A stretch of DNA of 52,725 nucleotides from contig JAEWGC010000017.1 in the NCBI GenBank assembly GCA_023388495.1, positions 1 through 52,725 on the forward strand. Direction: 5' to 3'. This DNA is from Bacillota bacterium (GTDB taxonomy: Bacteria; Bacillota; Clostridia; Tissierellales; Tissierellaceae). Below the pieces are notes generated by a model. The model had not been told where the DNA came from. It searched no databases and saw only the letters and a list, made by a program, of their open reading frames with translations. This document shows positions 41,083-49,288 of this stretch, piece by piece. Every line of letters begins with the position of its first letter. The stretch's first letter is position 1. The position numbers and the translations under genes were made by a program.

Positions 41083-42666
41083 CTAATAAAATTTCTCTAT
41101 ATATTCCTCGTATGTCATCATTCTATCGTTAAATCCATCTTGTTTTATTTCAATTATCCTATTTGCAATAGTTTGAATAAATTGATGGTCATGGGAGGTA
41201 AATAAGATATTACTCTTAAAATCTCTTAATCCGTTATTTACTGAAGTAATAGATTCAAGGTCCAAGTGGTTTGTAGGTTGGTCAAGGATTAGGACATTTG
41301 AATTGCTTAGCATCATCTTAGCTAGCATACATCTTACCTTTTCTCCACCAGATAACACCTTAGCCTGTTTTAATGCTTCTTCTCCAGAGAATAACATTCT
41401 TCCTAGAAATCCCCTTAAATATATTTCAGATTGATCAACTGAGAATTGTCGCAGCCAATCTATTAAGTTTAGGTCTACATCATTGAAAAACTCTGAGTTG
41501 TCCTTAGGGAAATAAGACTTTGTAATAGTAAGACCCCATTTATAGCTTCCACTATCAGCCTCCATTTCTCCCATTATGATTTTAAATAGGGTAGTAATCC
41601 CTATTTCATCGCCAATAAAGGCAATCTTATCTCCTTTATTAACTCTAAAGCTAATATTATCTAATACCTTTACCCCATCTATTGTTTTAGACATATCCTC
41701 TACTGTTAAAATCTCGTTACCAACTTCTCTTTCCATGGTAAAGCCAACAAATGGATATCTTCTAGTAGAAGGCATAATATCATCTAAGGTAATCTTTTCT
41801 AAGAGTTTCTTACGGGACGTTGCTTGCTTTGATTTAGAAGCATTGGCACTAAACCTAGCAACGAATGCTTGAAGTTCCTTAATCTTCTCTTCTTTTTTCT
41901 TGTTTTGGTCCTTCATCATCTGAAGAGCTAACTGACTTGATTCGTACCAGAAATCATAGTTTCCTACAAACATTTTAATTTTACCAAAGTCAATATCTAC
42001 CATATGAGTACATACTTCATTTAGGAAATGTCTATCGTGAGATACAACTATAACTGTACCTTCGAAATCTCCTAAGAATTCTTGTAACCATCTTACTGAT
42101 TTTACATCAAGGTGGTTAGTAGGCTCGTCTAGTATTAGTATACCAGGTTTACCAAATAAAGCCTGTGCAAGTAATACTTTAACTTTTTCATTACCTGTTA
42201 AATCAGCGACTTTCTTTTTATGTAATTCAGTACCTATTCCTAACCCTTGTAACAATGATGATGCCTCGGATTCAGCACTCCATCCATCCATTTCAGCAAA
42301 TTCTGCCTCAAGTTCTGATGCCTTAATACCATCTTCATCAGAGAAATCCTCTTTAGCGTAGATTGCATCCTTTTCAACCATAATTTCATAGAGTCTTTTA
42401 TTACCCATAATTACAGTTTGAATTACACCACAATCATCGTATTCAAAGTGGTCCTGTTTTAATACAGACATTCTGACATTTTTATCAATGGAAATATCAC
42501 CAGTATTTGGTTCAACATCACCGGATAAGATTTTAAGGAAGGTACTTTTTCCAGCACCATTAGCTCCTATTACACCGTAGCAATTACCTGGAGTAAATAC
42601 TAGGTTTACATCTTCAAATAGTTTTTGTGATCCATATCTTAAACTTACATTATTTACACTAATCAA
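41083..42666 (-). CDS. ABC-F ATPase, YkpA-like, with degenerate second ATP site
   Basis: 527 residues, two ABC domains on one chain and no membrane part. The first site is intact (Walker A GANGAGKST 34-42, Walker B LILDEPTNHLD), with a variant signature LTGNEK. The ABC-F linker carries the FSANASKSKQATSRKKLLEK block. In the second domain the signature LSGGEK is normal, but Walker A reads GDEIGITT (Ile357 in place of Lys) and Walker B reads LILDQPTNHLD (Gln463 instead of the catalytic Glu). Close relatives act on ribosomes in translation. YkpA of Bacillus is, from memory, the nearest named relative. ATG 42666. Confidence 0.9.
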   Translation of the reverse strand: MISVNNVSLRYGSQKLFEDVNLVFTPGNCYGVIGANGAGKSTFLKILSGDVEPNTGDISIDKNVRMSVLKQDHFEYDDCGVIQTVIMGNKRLYEIMVEKDAIYAKEDFSDEDGIKASELEAEFAEMDGWSAESEASSLLQGLGIGTELHKKKVADLTGNEKVKVLLAQALFGKPGILILDEPTNHLDVKSVRWLQEFLGDFEGTVIVVSHDRHFLNEVCTHMVDIDFGKIKMFVGNYDFWYESSQLALQMMKDQNKKKEEKIKELQAFVARFSANASKSKQATSRKKLLEKITLDDIMPSTRRYPFVGFTMEREVGNEILTVEDMSKTIDGVKVLDNISFRVNKGDKIAFIGDEIGITTLFKIIMGEMEADSGSYKWGLTITKSYFPKDNSEFFNDVDLNLIDWLRQFSVDQSEIYLRGFLGRMLFSGEEALKQAKVLSGGEKVRCMLAKMMLSNSNVLILDQPTNHLDLESITSVNNGLRDFKSNILFTSHDHQFIQTIANRIIEIKQDGFNDRMMTYEEYIEKFY

Positions 42667-42800
42667 TTTTTTTCCATCCCTTACTTAAAATTTACATCAT
42701 AGTATTATACCATAAAATAAAAAGAAAATATAGAAAAAATAATAATCTACAATATAAAACCATAGAATGATGAATATTAAAAAAATTCGACAAATTCCCC

Positions 42801-42829
42801 TTGTTTTGACAGTTTATATAATATACAAT
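42801..42829 (+). promoter_or_regulatory. Candidate promoter of the chemoreceptor gene
   Basis: TTGTTT (42801-42806) and TACAAT (42824-42829) are 17 bp apart. A TTGACA at 42806-42811 overlaps but has no -10 at a good distance. Confidence 0.4.
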
Positions 42830-42890
42830 TAGGTTATGGAAATAATTGGTCATAGTAATACTAACTAAATGATACTGGGGGGTATGGGAT

Positions 42891-44678
42891 ATGAAGATCA
42901 AAGACAAGATTAACCAGATAAAAAAGCGATTAAGGGAGTATATAAAAAGATTAAGTGATAATAGAATAGAATTTATAAATAATGGGTCTATTAAGACTAA
43001 ATTAATAGCAGGATTTTTGATTATATCAATATTTGTTGGGGCTGTAGGCTTATTAGGGACAAGCAATATGAAGAAAATTAATAAAACTGCCGAACTAATG
43101 TATGATAATAATTTAAAGAGTATTGATGACTTACATATTATTAAAGAAAATATGTTAAATATAATAGTAACCCTTCAACATTTAGCACAAGAAAATGATA
43201 GGGATCGTATGAAGGAATTAGCCCAAGATATTACAGATGCTACAGAATCTAATCAACAAATAATGCAAAGATTTGAAGGTAGAGGATTGAGTAGTGAAGA
43301 AAGAGAGATGTGGGAAGGATTTAAACAGAATACAGAACACTATAAGGGAAGACTTAATAGAATTCTAGGCGTAATAGGATATAATACGGAAGCAACTGCT
43401 ACATCTATTAAGTCATTAGATGAATTTACAAATCAAATGTTTGAAAAGCTAGATGGTTTGATATTTTCAAACCAAGAAGCGGCTAAGAGGCAAGCTGAAG
43501 GTAATAATAAATCATATAAAATCGCAGCTACTACTATGAACATAATACTTATAGGTAGCTTTGTTGTAGCCATAGGATTAGGAATGTTTTTATCAATTGG
43601 AATATCTAAGGGAATAAAAAAGGGATTAGAATTTGCAGAGGCCCTTGGTAATGGAGATTTAAGATTTCAGTTGATAGAATCAAAATCTAATGATGAATTA
43701 GGTAGACTAACTAAGGCTCTAAAGGAAGCTCAAGAAAAAATAAAAACTACAATAGTGGAAATATCCTCAGAATCAGCAGGCGTATCTGCTTCTTCTGAAG
43801 AACTTTCAGCTACAATAGAAGAGATTAATTCAACTTTTGAAACTATATCAAATAATACCTTAGAAATAATAGATGATATTCAGGAGATAAATGCAGCTAC
43901 AGAGGAATTGACTGCTACGATACAAGAAGTAAACTCAGGTGTTACTCAGCTTGCATCAAGTTCTTCTGATGGAAATGATGAGTCAGCAAAAATAAAGGAA
44001 AGAGCAGAGAAGATAAAAGTTCAAGGACAAGAGTCAAAAACAGTGGCAGATAGCCTTTTAAAGGAAAAAAGAGAAGCAATATTAAATGCAATAGAAGAAG
44101 GAAAGGTAGTAAATGAAATTTCTGTAATAGCAGAATCCATAGCTTCAATTGCATCCCAGACAAACTTATTAGCTCTAAATGCTGCAATTGAAGCAGCAAG
44201 AGCGGGAGATGCTGGTAGAGGATTTGCAGTAGTTGCAGATGAAATAAGAAAATTAGCAGAGCAGTCTAATGCATATGTGGTGGAGATTCAAAAGGTAGTA
44301 GGTGATGTAGAATCTGCATTTAACAATCTTTCTAATAATTCAAGAGATACATTGGAATTTATAAATGATAATGTAAGAAAAGACTATGATTTGCTAATAG
44401 ATACAGGAATAAATTATGAGAAGGATGCAGTATTTGTAAATGGGTTATCCCAAGAAACAGCAGCTATGGCTGAAGAATTAAATGCATCAACTGAAGAGAT
44501 AGCATCAGTAATACAAAATGTGGCAAACAATATGAATCATGCTTCTTTAAATTCTGAACAGATAATGTCTGGAATGAAAGAAACATTAAGTGCATTAGAA
44601 CAAGTAGCATCTGCAGCCGATCATCAAGCAGCAATAGCAGAGAAATTAAACAATTTAATACATTTATTTAAGATATAG
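42891..44678 (+). CDS. Methyl-accepting chemotaxis protein
   Basis: 595 residues. Cytoplasmic basic tail, membrane helix about 38-60, a 4HB_MCP-like sensor domain outside the membrane (about 60-205), second helix about 209-232, HAMP (about 233-290) and a long signalling coiled coil. Its hairpin tip is NLLALNAAIEAARAGDAGRG then FAVVADEIRKLAEQS, the CheA/CheW binding region. It would sense a small molecule and steer flagellar or other movement. No chemotaxis or flagellar genes lie in the window. ATG 42891 behind GGGGGG. Confidence 0.92.
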   Translation: MKIKDKINQIKKRLREYIKRLSDNRIEFINNGSIKTKLIAGFLIISIFVGAVGLLGTSNMKKINKTAELMYDNNLKSIDDLHIIKENMLNIIVTLQHLAQENDRDRMKELAQDITDATESNQQIMQRFEGRGLSSEEREMWEGFKQNTEHYKGRLNRILGVIGYNTEATATSIKSLDEFTNQMFEKLDGLIFSNQEAAKRQAEGNNKSYKIAATTMNIILIGSFVVAIGLGMFLSIGISKGIKKGLEFAEALGNGDLRFQLIESKSNDELGRLTKALKEAQEKIKTTIVEISSESAGVSASSEELSATIEEINSTFETISNNTLEIIDDIQEINAATEELTATIQEVNSGVTQLASSSSDGNDESAKIKERAEKIKVQGQESKTVADSLLKEKREAILNAIEEGKVVNEISVIAESIASIASQTNLLALNAAIEAARAGDAGRGFAVVADEIRKLAEQSNAYVVEIQKVVGDVESAFNNLSNNSRDTLEFINDNVRKDYDLLIDTGINYEKDAVFVNGLSQETAAMAEELNASTEEIASVIQNVANNMNHASLNSEQIMSGMKETLSALEQVASAADHQAAIAEKLNNLIHLFKI

Positions 44679-44682
44679 TTTA

Positions 44683-44707
44683 AAAAGACCAGCCTAGCTG
44701 GTCTTTT
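44683..44707. terminator. Bidirectional terminator after the chemoreceptor gene
   Basis: Eleven-base arms (44683-44693 / 44697-44707) with a CTA loop, A-run before and T-run after, between convergent genes. Confidence 0.8.
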
Positions 44708-44715
44708 ATACATTG

Positions 44716-45462
44716 TTATAAAGATTTTTGTTTATTTGTATCTTCTTCAGTTTTCAGTGATAGGATTTTAGCAGGACAATTTTCTATACAAGTAGAGCAT
44801 TTAATACAGTTAATATTATCAAATTGATTGCTATCTGACCACTCTAAATAAGGAGTTAACTGGAAGGGGCAAACTTTAGCGCATTTTCCACAGTTGTAGC
44901 ATTTATCTATATTAGAAATAGTTAGTTTCTTTTCAGTTTTCTTTGCTATCCCTAGCCTTTTTCCTAATTTATGAGAAAGTTTTTGCAATGAACCCATAGG
45001 ACAGAACTGACACCAAGTCCTAGGATTAACAAAGATAGCCAATAAACCACCAACTATTAATACCATTAAGTATGTATTAACAAATAATAGACCCAATTTG
45101 TCCAAGAAACTAAATGTACCCCATAATTTTGTTATTTTGATTATTTTTCTAGAGAAGTTAAACATAAAAAATATGAAAAATCCAACTATCATAGATTTAG
45201 ATTTTAAAAAGCTAGGAATCTTTTTGTTTTGACTAATAGGTAAAAAGATTTTATCAAACAAACTACCATGAGGACAAAAATTGCCACACCAATATCTTCC
45301 AGTAAAGAAAGATGTTATAATTAAACCTGCCATAATTAATATAACTAATAAACCTAATTTTGGTTGCCAAAGACCTCCAATGGCTACCAGGGCTGTAAAT
45401 ATCCAAGCGTATTTTCGAATAATGGTAAAGGTGCGATTTGTTTTAATATAATAATTGCTCAA
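44716..45462 (-). CDS. NapH/CcoG-like membrane 4Fe-4S protein
   Basis: 248 residues. Four or five membrane helices with two CxxxCP motifs at their ends (WCGNFCPHGS and WCQFCPMGS) and two C-terminal ferredoxin motifs (CYNCGKCAKVCPF and CIKCSTCIENCPA), enough for two [4Fe-4S] clusters plus further cysteine sites. The layout is that of NapH/NosR/CcoG-type electron-transfer proteins of the membrane. The partner enzyme is not in the window. The start is TTG at 45462 with AAAGGAGG upstream. The promoter overlaps a large inverted repeat that looks like a CsoR-type metal or sulfur repressor site. Confidence 0.87.
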   Translation of the reverse strand: MSNYYIKTNRTFTIIRKYAWIFTALVAIGGLWQPKLGLLVILIMAGLIITSFFTGRYWCGNFCPHGSLFDKIFLPISQNKKIPSFLKSKSMIVGFFIFFMFNFSRKIIKITKLWGTFSFLDKLGLLFVNTYLMVLIVGGLLAIFVNPRTWCQFCPMGSLQKLSHKLGKRLGIAKKTEKKLTISNIDKCYNCGKCAKVCPFQLTPYLEWSDSNQFDNINCIKCSTCIENCPAKILSLKTEEDTNKQKSL

Positions 45463-45481
45463 AATAAGACCTCCTTTATAT

Positions 45482-45520
45482 TTATATTATATATACCATA
45501 TGGGGGTATATATAATATAA
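45482..45520. promoter_or_regulatory. 16-bp inverted repeat overlapping the NapH-like promoter
   Basis: Perfect arms at 45482-45497 and 45505-45520 with a 7-base centre. The core on the minus strand is TATACCCCCATATGGTATA, similar to G-tract operators of CsoR/CstR-type repressors (copper, sulfane sulfur). It covers the -10 region of the minus-strand promoter. The repressor itself is not in the window. Confidence 0.6.
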
Positions 45521-45533
45521 AACATTAAGTCAA
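45505..45533 (-). promoter_or_regulatory. Candidate promoter of the NapH-like gene
   Basis: Minus strand: TTGACT (45533-45528) and TATACC (45510-45505) are 17 bp apart; the -10 box is imperfect and lies inside the inverted repeat. Confidence 0.5.
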
Positions 45534-45579
45534 GTTTGTAAAGACAAATTTTAAAAATCATTCAAAACACATCCTTGAG

Positions 45580-45780
45580 TAGGGGCTGAAAGGTTTTCCA
45601 AGTAGGAGTCTTCGGATTAATCACCCGTTAAAATGATTAGTATGTGTTGGCATACTGACTGAGGTTGATATTGTGAGGTATCAATAAAACTAGGTGGAAC
45701 CACCATGATAAAGATTTTGCAGACAAATATGTAAATAAAATATATAGATTAGGAGGTAACTAAGTACCTCCTTTTATTAT
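45580..45780 (+). promoter_or_regulatory. T-box-like leader without a downstream gene
   Basis: On the plus strand the block CACCCGTTA (45622-45630), then CTGACTGAGG (45656-45665) and TAGGTGGAACCACCATG (45691-45707), follows the order of conserved elements of a T-box leader: end of stem I, stem III and the T-box sequence with a TGGA bulge. A terminator follows at 45751-45775. The specifier half (stem I) is short or degraded. Right after it lies the 3' end of msrB on the opposite strand, so no gene is available to be regulated. Confidence 0.5.
45751..45775. terminator. Terminator of the T-box-like leader and of msrB
   Basis: AGGAGGTA (45751-45758) pairs with TACCTCCT (45765-45772), 6-base loop, then T-rich. 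It ends at the msrB stop and could end both transcripts. Confidence 0.7.
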
Positions 45781-46226
45781 TTAAACAAACTAAGGTACTT
45801 ACCATAACCTTCTTTTTCCAGATCTTCTTTTTTAATAAATCTAAGGGATGCACCATTGATGCAATATCTGAGACCTCCCTTATCTCTAGGACCATCTGGA
45901 AATACATGTCCCAAATGGGAATCCCCATATTTACTTCTTACTTCAGTCCTTATCATTCCATGAGACAAATCTCTTTCTTCAACTATATGTTCATCTTCAA
46001 CTGGTTTAGTAAAACTAGGCCAGCCACATCCTGCATCAAATTTATCCTTTGAGCTAAAAAGTGGCTCTCCGGACACTATATCTACGTAAATACCTTCTTC
46101 GTTGTTATCATTATATTCATGAGAAAAGGGTCTTTCTGTAGCATTCTCTTGGGTTACACGATACTCTATATCCCTAAGTTTATTTTTAATTTCCTCATTA
46201 CTGGGTTTGATATATTTTTTGTTCAT
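45777..46226 (-). CDS. msrB: Peptide methionine-(R)-sulfoxide reductase MsrB
   Basis: 149 residues from ATG 46226, which has AAGGAG 9 bases upstream; a start at 46259 adds 11 residues without a site. Marks: FDAGCGWPSFTKP, RTEVRSKYGDSHLGHVF, and the catalytic cysteine in RYCINGASLRF. The two CxxC zinc pairs of some MsrB proteins are absent, so it is of the metal-free type. It repairs oxidised methionine in proteins. Single gene, ending at the terminator shared with the T-box-like element. Confidence 0.95.
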   Translation of the reverse strand: MNKKYIKPSNEEIKNKLRDIEYRVTQENATERPFSHEYNDNNEEGIYVDIVSGEPLFSSKDKFDAGCGWPSFTKPVEDEHIVEERDLSHGMIRTEVRSKYGDSHLGHVFPDGPRDKGGLRYCINGASLRFIKKEDLEKEGYGKYLSLFK

Positions 46227-46341
46227 TATAATCACACTCCTTAATTCTATATTACCCAAAACATAATGTTATAGTACTTGCAAATGACCATCATTATAAT
46301 ATAATCAAATAAGGTAATAAAATTAACAAGGGGTGATTTTG

Positions 46342-47277
46342 GTGTATAGAGAAATCAATGAAGAAATTTATGATCTTAAAGAAAGGCTTCGTTCCAAAGA
46401 AAAGCTTGCTACACTAAGAACCATGGCTATTGAAGAGCTAAGAAATAGAAGAGAAGATTTAGAAGAATTAGGGAAGATCCTAGAAAAAGAAGAAAAGGAT
46501 GTGCTAAAGCTTGAAGGTACGAGCCTAAGTTCATTTTTCTTTAATCTTATTGGCAAGAAGGAAGACAAGTTGGATAAGGAAAGAAAAGAATATCTATCTG
46601 CTAAGATGAGATATGATGAATGTATTTTAGCCGTAAGAGAATTAGAAAATGAAGTTAGAAAATATGATGAGGATTTAATGAAGTACTCAGGAATAAGTGA
46701 AGAATATCAACAGGCCATAAGACAAAAGCAAGAAATATTAATTAATGAAGATACAGATAATGGAAGGAAACTTCGTGATTTATTAGATTGGATAAATGAA
46801 TTAAAGCTAGATATAAAGGAGGTAAGGGAAGCCATAGATGCAGGGGAAAATGCTTCTGATGCATTACTGGAAATGAAAAAACCATTAAATTCTGCTAAAA
46901 ATTGGGGTATATGGGATATGCTAGGTGGAGATTTCTTCTCAGATATTATGAAACATTCAAAGATAAATGATGCAAATAGACTCTCATATGATGTACAACA
47001 TCACCTAAGGATATTCCAAAAAGAATTAGCAGATGTTAATAGGTTTACTGATATAAAGGTGAATATTGGAGCTTTTGCTAAGTTCGCAGATTTCTTCTTT
47101 GATGGACTATTTGCAGATTGGTTTGTTCAATCTAGGATAAATGAATCTATTTCAAATGTAGAAGATGCACATACGAGAGTGAAAGGTATATTATCAGATT
47201 TAAATAGAAATCTAGCTGCCATGGAAGATGAAAAACAAAGATTGGAATTAGAAGTTAATAAATTATTAGAAATATAG
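46342..47277 (+). CDS. Coiled-coil protein of unknown function
   Basis: 311 residues from GTG 46342, five bases behind AAGGGGTGA; a GTG at 46333 lies inside that site. Residues about 1-50 and 65-115 are heptad-rich charged coiled coil. Around residue 180-215 a less charged part holds NWGIWDMLGGDFFSDIMKHSKIN and, later, FAKFADFFFDGLFADWF, unusually rich in Phe and Trp, which could touch a membrane. A final coiled coil ends the chain (about 270-311). No signal peptide or full membrane helix. I do not recognise a characterised family. A PspA-like role is conceivable but not supported by a motif. Confidence 0.65.
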   Translation: MYREINEEIYDLKERLRSKEKLATLRTMAIEELRNRREDLEELGKILEKEEKDVLKLEGTSLSSFFFNLIGKKEDKLDKERKEYLSAKMRYDECILAVRELENEVRKYDEDLMKYSGISEEYQQAIRQKQEILINEDTDNGRKLRDLLDWINELKLDIKEVREAIDAGENASDALLEMKKPLNSAKNWGIWDMLGGDFFSDIMKHSKINDANRLSYDVQHHLRIFQKELADVNRFTDIKVNIGAFAKFADFFFDGLFADWFVQSRINESISNVEDAHTRVKGILSDLNRNLAAMEDEKQRLELEVNKLLEI

Positions 47278-47287
47278 ATTACAATTG

Positions 47288-47316
47288 TTGAAAAATTCAT
47301 ACATTAGTATTATAAT
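47288..47316 (+). promoter_or_regulatory. Promoter of pepF
   Basis: TTGAAA (47288-47293) and TATAAT (47311-47316) are 17 bp apart, 40 bases before the ATG. Confidence 0.7.
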
Positions 47317-47356
47317 TTACTTAGATACTCGAACTAATTCTAAGGAGGGGTAAAAC

Positions 47357-49165
47357 ATGGCTAAGGTTTTATTGGAAAGAAAAGATGTAAACGAGAGACT
47401 TACATGGGATTTATCAGGAATATTTAAAACAGAAGAAGAATTTAATGAAGCTGTGAAAGAGGCACAAAGACTTACAGAAGAAATAGAAAAAGAGTTTAAA
47501 GGAAAACTTAATACAAAAGAGGAAATTAATGAATGTTTAAATAGACTAAGAAATGTTTATGAGCTAATTACACTTGCAGGCTCATACTCATATCTTGCAG
47601 TTGCAGTAGATCAAACAAATGTAGAAAACCAAAATAGAAGTATGAAATTTTCCAATGTGTCATCTGATATATCTAGTCGTTTAAGCTTTGTAGAATCTGA
47701 GATTATAGAAACAGATGAAAAAACCATAAAAGAAGCAATGGAAGAGTCAAAGGAAAATGCAGGATATTTAAAAGATATAATGAGGCAAAAGCAACATGCA
47801 CTTCATCCAGAAGTTGAAAAAGCATTATCTGCTTTGTCAGGTACTTTAGGAGCCCCTTATCAAATATATAATAGTGCAAAACTAGCAGACATGAATTTTG
47901 GTACATTTACTGTAGATGGTAAGGAATATCCTCTAAGTTTTGGATTATTTGAAGGTGAATGGGAATATGAGCATGATACAGAAGTAAGGCGTGCTGCCTT
48001 TGATGCTTTTTCTAAAAAACTAAGGGAATATCAACATACCATAGGGCGAGCTTATCAAACTCAAGTACAAAAAGAAAAGACAATGGCTACCTTAAGAGGC
48101 TTCGATTCAGTAATAGATAGTCTACTATTTCCACAAAAAGTAGATAGAGAATTATATAATAGACAAATAGATTTGATAATGGAACATTTAGCCCCCCATA
48201 TGAGAAAGTTTGCAAAGCTAATTCAAAAAATTCACGGAATAGAAGAAATGACCTTTGCAGATTTGAAACTAGATGTAGACCCAGATTTTGAGCCAGAAAT
48301 AACAGTTGAAGAATCTAAAAAATATATTGAAGGAGCATTATCTGTTCTTGGAGATGATTATCTAGAAGTAGTTAAGAGAGCTTATGATGAAAGATGGATA
48401 GATTTTGTTCAAAATAAGGGAAAATCTACGGGAGCATTTTGCTCAAGTCCATATGGAGCACATCCATATATATTGATTTCTTGGACTCACCGAATGAGAG
48501 AAGTTTTTGTACTAGCTCATGAGCTGGGACATGCAGGACATTTTTATTTAGCTCAGCAAAATCAAAATATATTTGATACAAGACCATCAACATATTTTGT
48601 TGAAGCACCATCTACTATGAACGAGATGCTGATGGCTAATTATCTAATGAAAACTATGGATGATCCTAGAATGAAGAGATGGGTATTGGCGTCACAGATA
48701 TCTAGAACTTATTATCATAACTTTGTAACCCATTTACTTGAAGCTCATTATCAAAGAGAAGTATATAAGATAATAGATGCTGGTGGTTCTGTTCAAGCTA
48801 CTACATTAAATAAGTTAAAGAAAGAAACTCTGGAAAAATTCTGGGGAGATACAGTAAAGATTAATGAAGGTGCAGAACTTACTTGGATGAGACAGCCACA
48901 TTATTATATGGGATTATATCCATATACTTACAGTGCTGGATTGACTGTGGCCACTGAAGTAAGTAAGAGAGTTTTAACAGAAGGTCAAGCCACATTAGAT
49001 GATTGGAAGGAAGTTCTAAAAGCAGGAGGAACAAAAACACCTGTGGAGTTGGCTCAAATGGCAGGAGTAGATATAACTACAGACAAACCTTTATTAAATA
49101 CTATAGAGCATATAGGCAATATAATAGACGAGATAATTAAATTAACAGAGGAAATAGAGAAATAA
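47357..49165 (+). CDS. pepF: Oligoendopeptidase F
   Basis: 602 residues, full length for the M3B family. The zinc motif is LAHELGHAGHF near residue 388 (HExxH) and its third ligand Glu comes in the following VEAPSTMNEML segment. The upstream CSSPYGAHPYILISW and the late MRQPHYYMGLYPYTYSAGL are family blocks that shape the substrate groove. The cytoplasmic enzyme cuts oligopeptides of about 7-17 residues for amino acid recycling. ATG 47357 behind AAGGAGGGG and a good promoter; terminator follows. Confidence 0.95.
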   Translation: MAKVLLERKDVNERLTWDLSGIFKTEEEFNEAVKEAQRLTEEIEKEFKGKLNTKEEINECLNRLRNVYELITLAGSYSYLAVAVDQTNVENQNRSMKFSNVSSDISSRLSFVESEIIETDEKTIKEAMEESKENAGYLKDIMRQKQHALHPEVEKALSALSGTLGAPYQIYNSAKLADMNFGTFTVDGKEYPLSFGLFEGEWEYEHDTEVRRAAFDAFSKKLREYQHTIGRAYQTQVQKEKTMATLRGFDSVIDSLLFPQKVDRELYNRQIDLIMEHLAPHMRKFAKLIQKIHGIEEMTFADLKLDVDPDFEPEITVEESKKYIEGALSVLGDDYLEVVKRAYDERWIDFVQNKGKSTGAFCSSPYGAHPYILISWTHRMREVFVLAHELGHAGHFYLAQQNQNIFDTRPSTYFVEAPSTMNEMLMANYLMKTMDDPRMKRWVLASQISRTYYHNFVTHLLEAHYQREVYKIIDAGGSVQATTLNKLKKETLEKFWGDTVKINEGAELTWMRQPHYYMGLYPYTYSAGLTVATEVSKRVLTEGQATLDDWKEVLKAGGTKTPVELAQMAGVDITTDKPLLNTIEHIGNIIDEIIKLTEEIEK

Positions 49166-49186
49166 TAGGCATTAAATAAGAATTCA

Positions 49187-49223
49187 AAAGATGATTTCTA
49201 TATGAAATAGAAGTCATCTTTTT
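49187..49223 (+). terminator. Terminator of pepF
   Basis: Fifteen-base arms (49187-49201 / 49207-49221, one G-T pair), 5-base loop, followed by TTTCT. Confidence 0.8.
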
Positions 49224-49288
49224 CTATTCTTCCAATGAAAAATATATGATATACTAAACATGAAATAAATATTAGAAGAGGTGTTTTC

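Noticed and set aside
42806..42830. TTGACA at 42806 as -35 of the chemoreceptor promoter
   Set aside because: No -10 box lies 16-18 bp downstream of it; TTGTTT at 42801 with TACAAT at 17 bp fits better. No σD-type motif was seen either.
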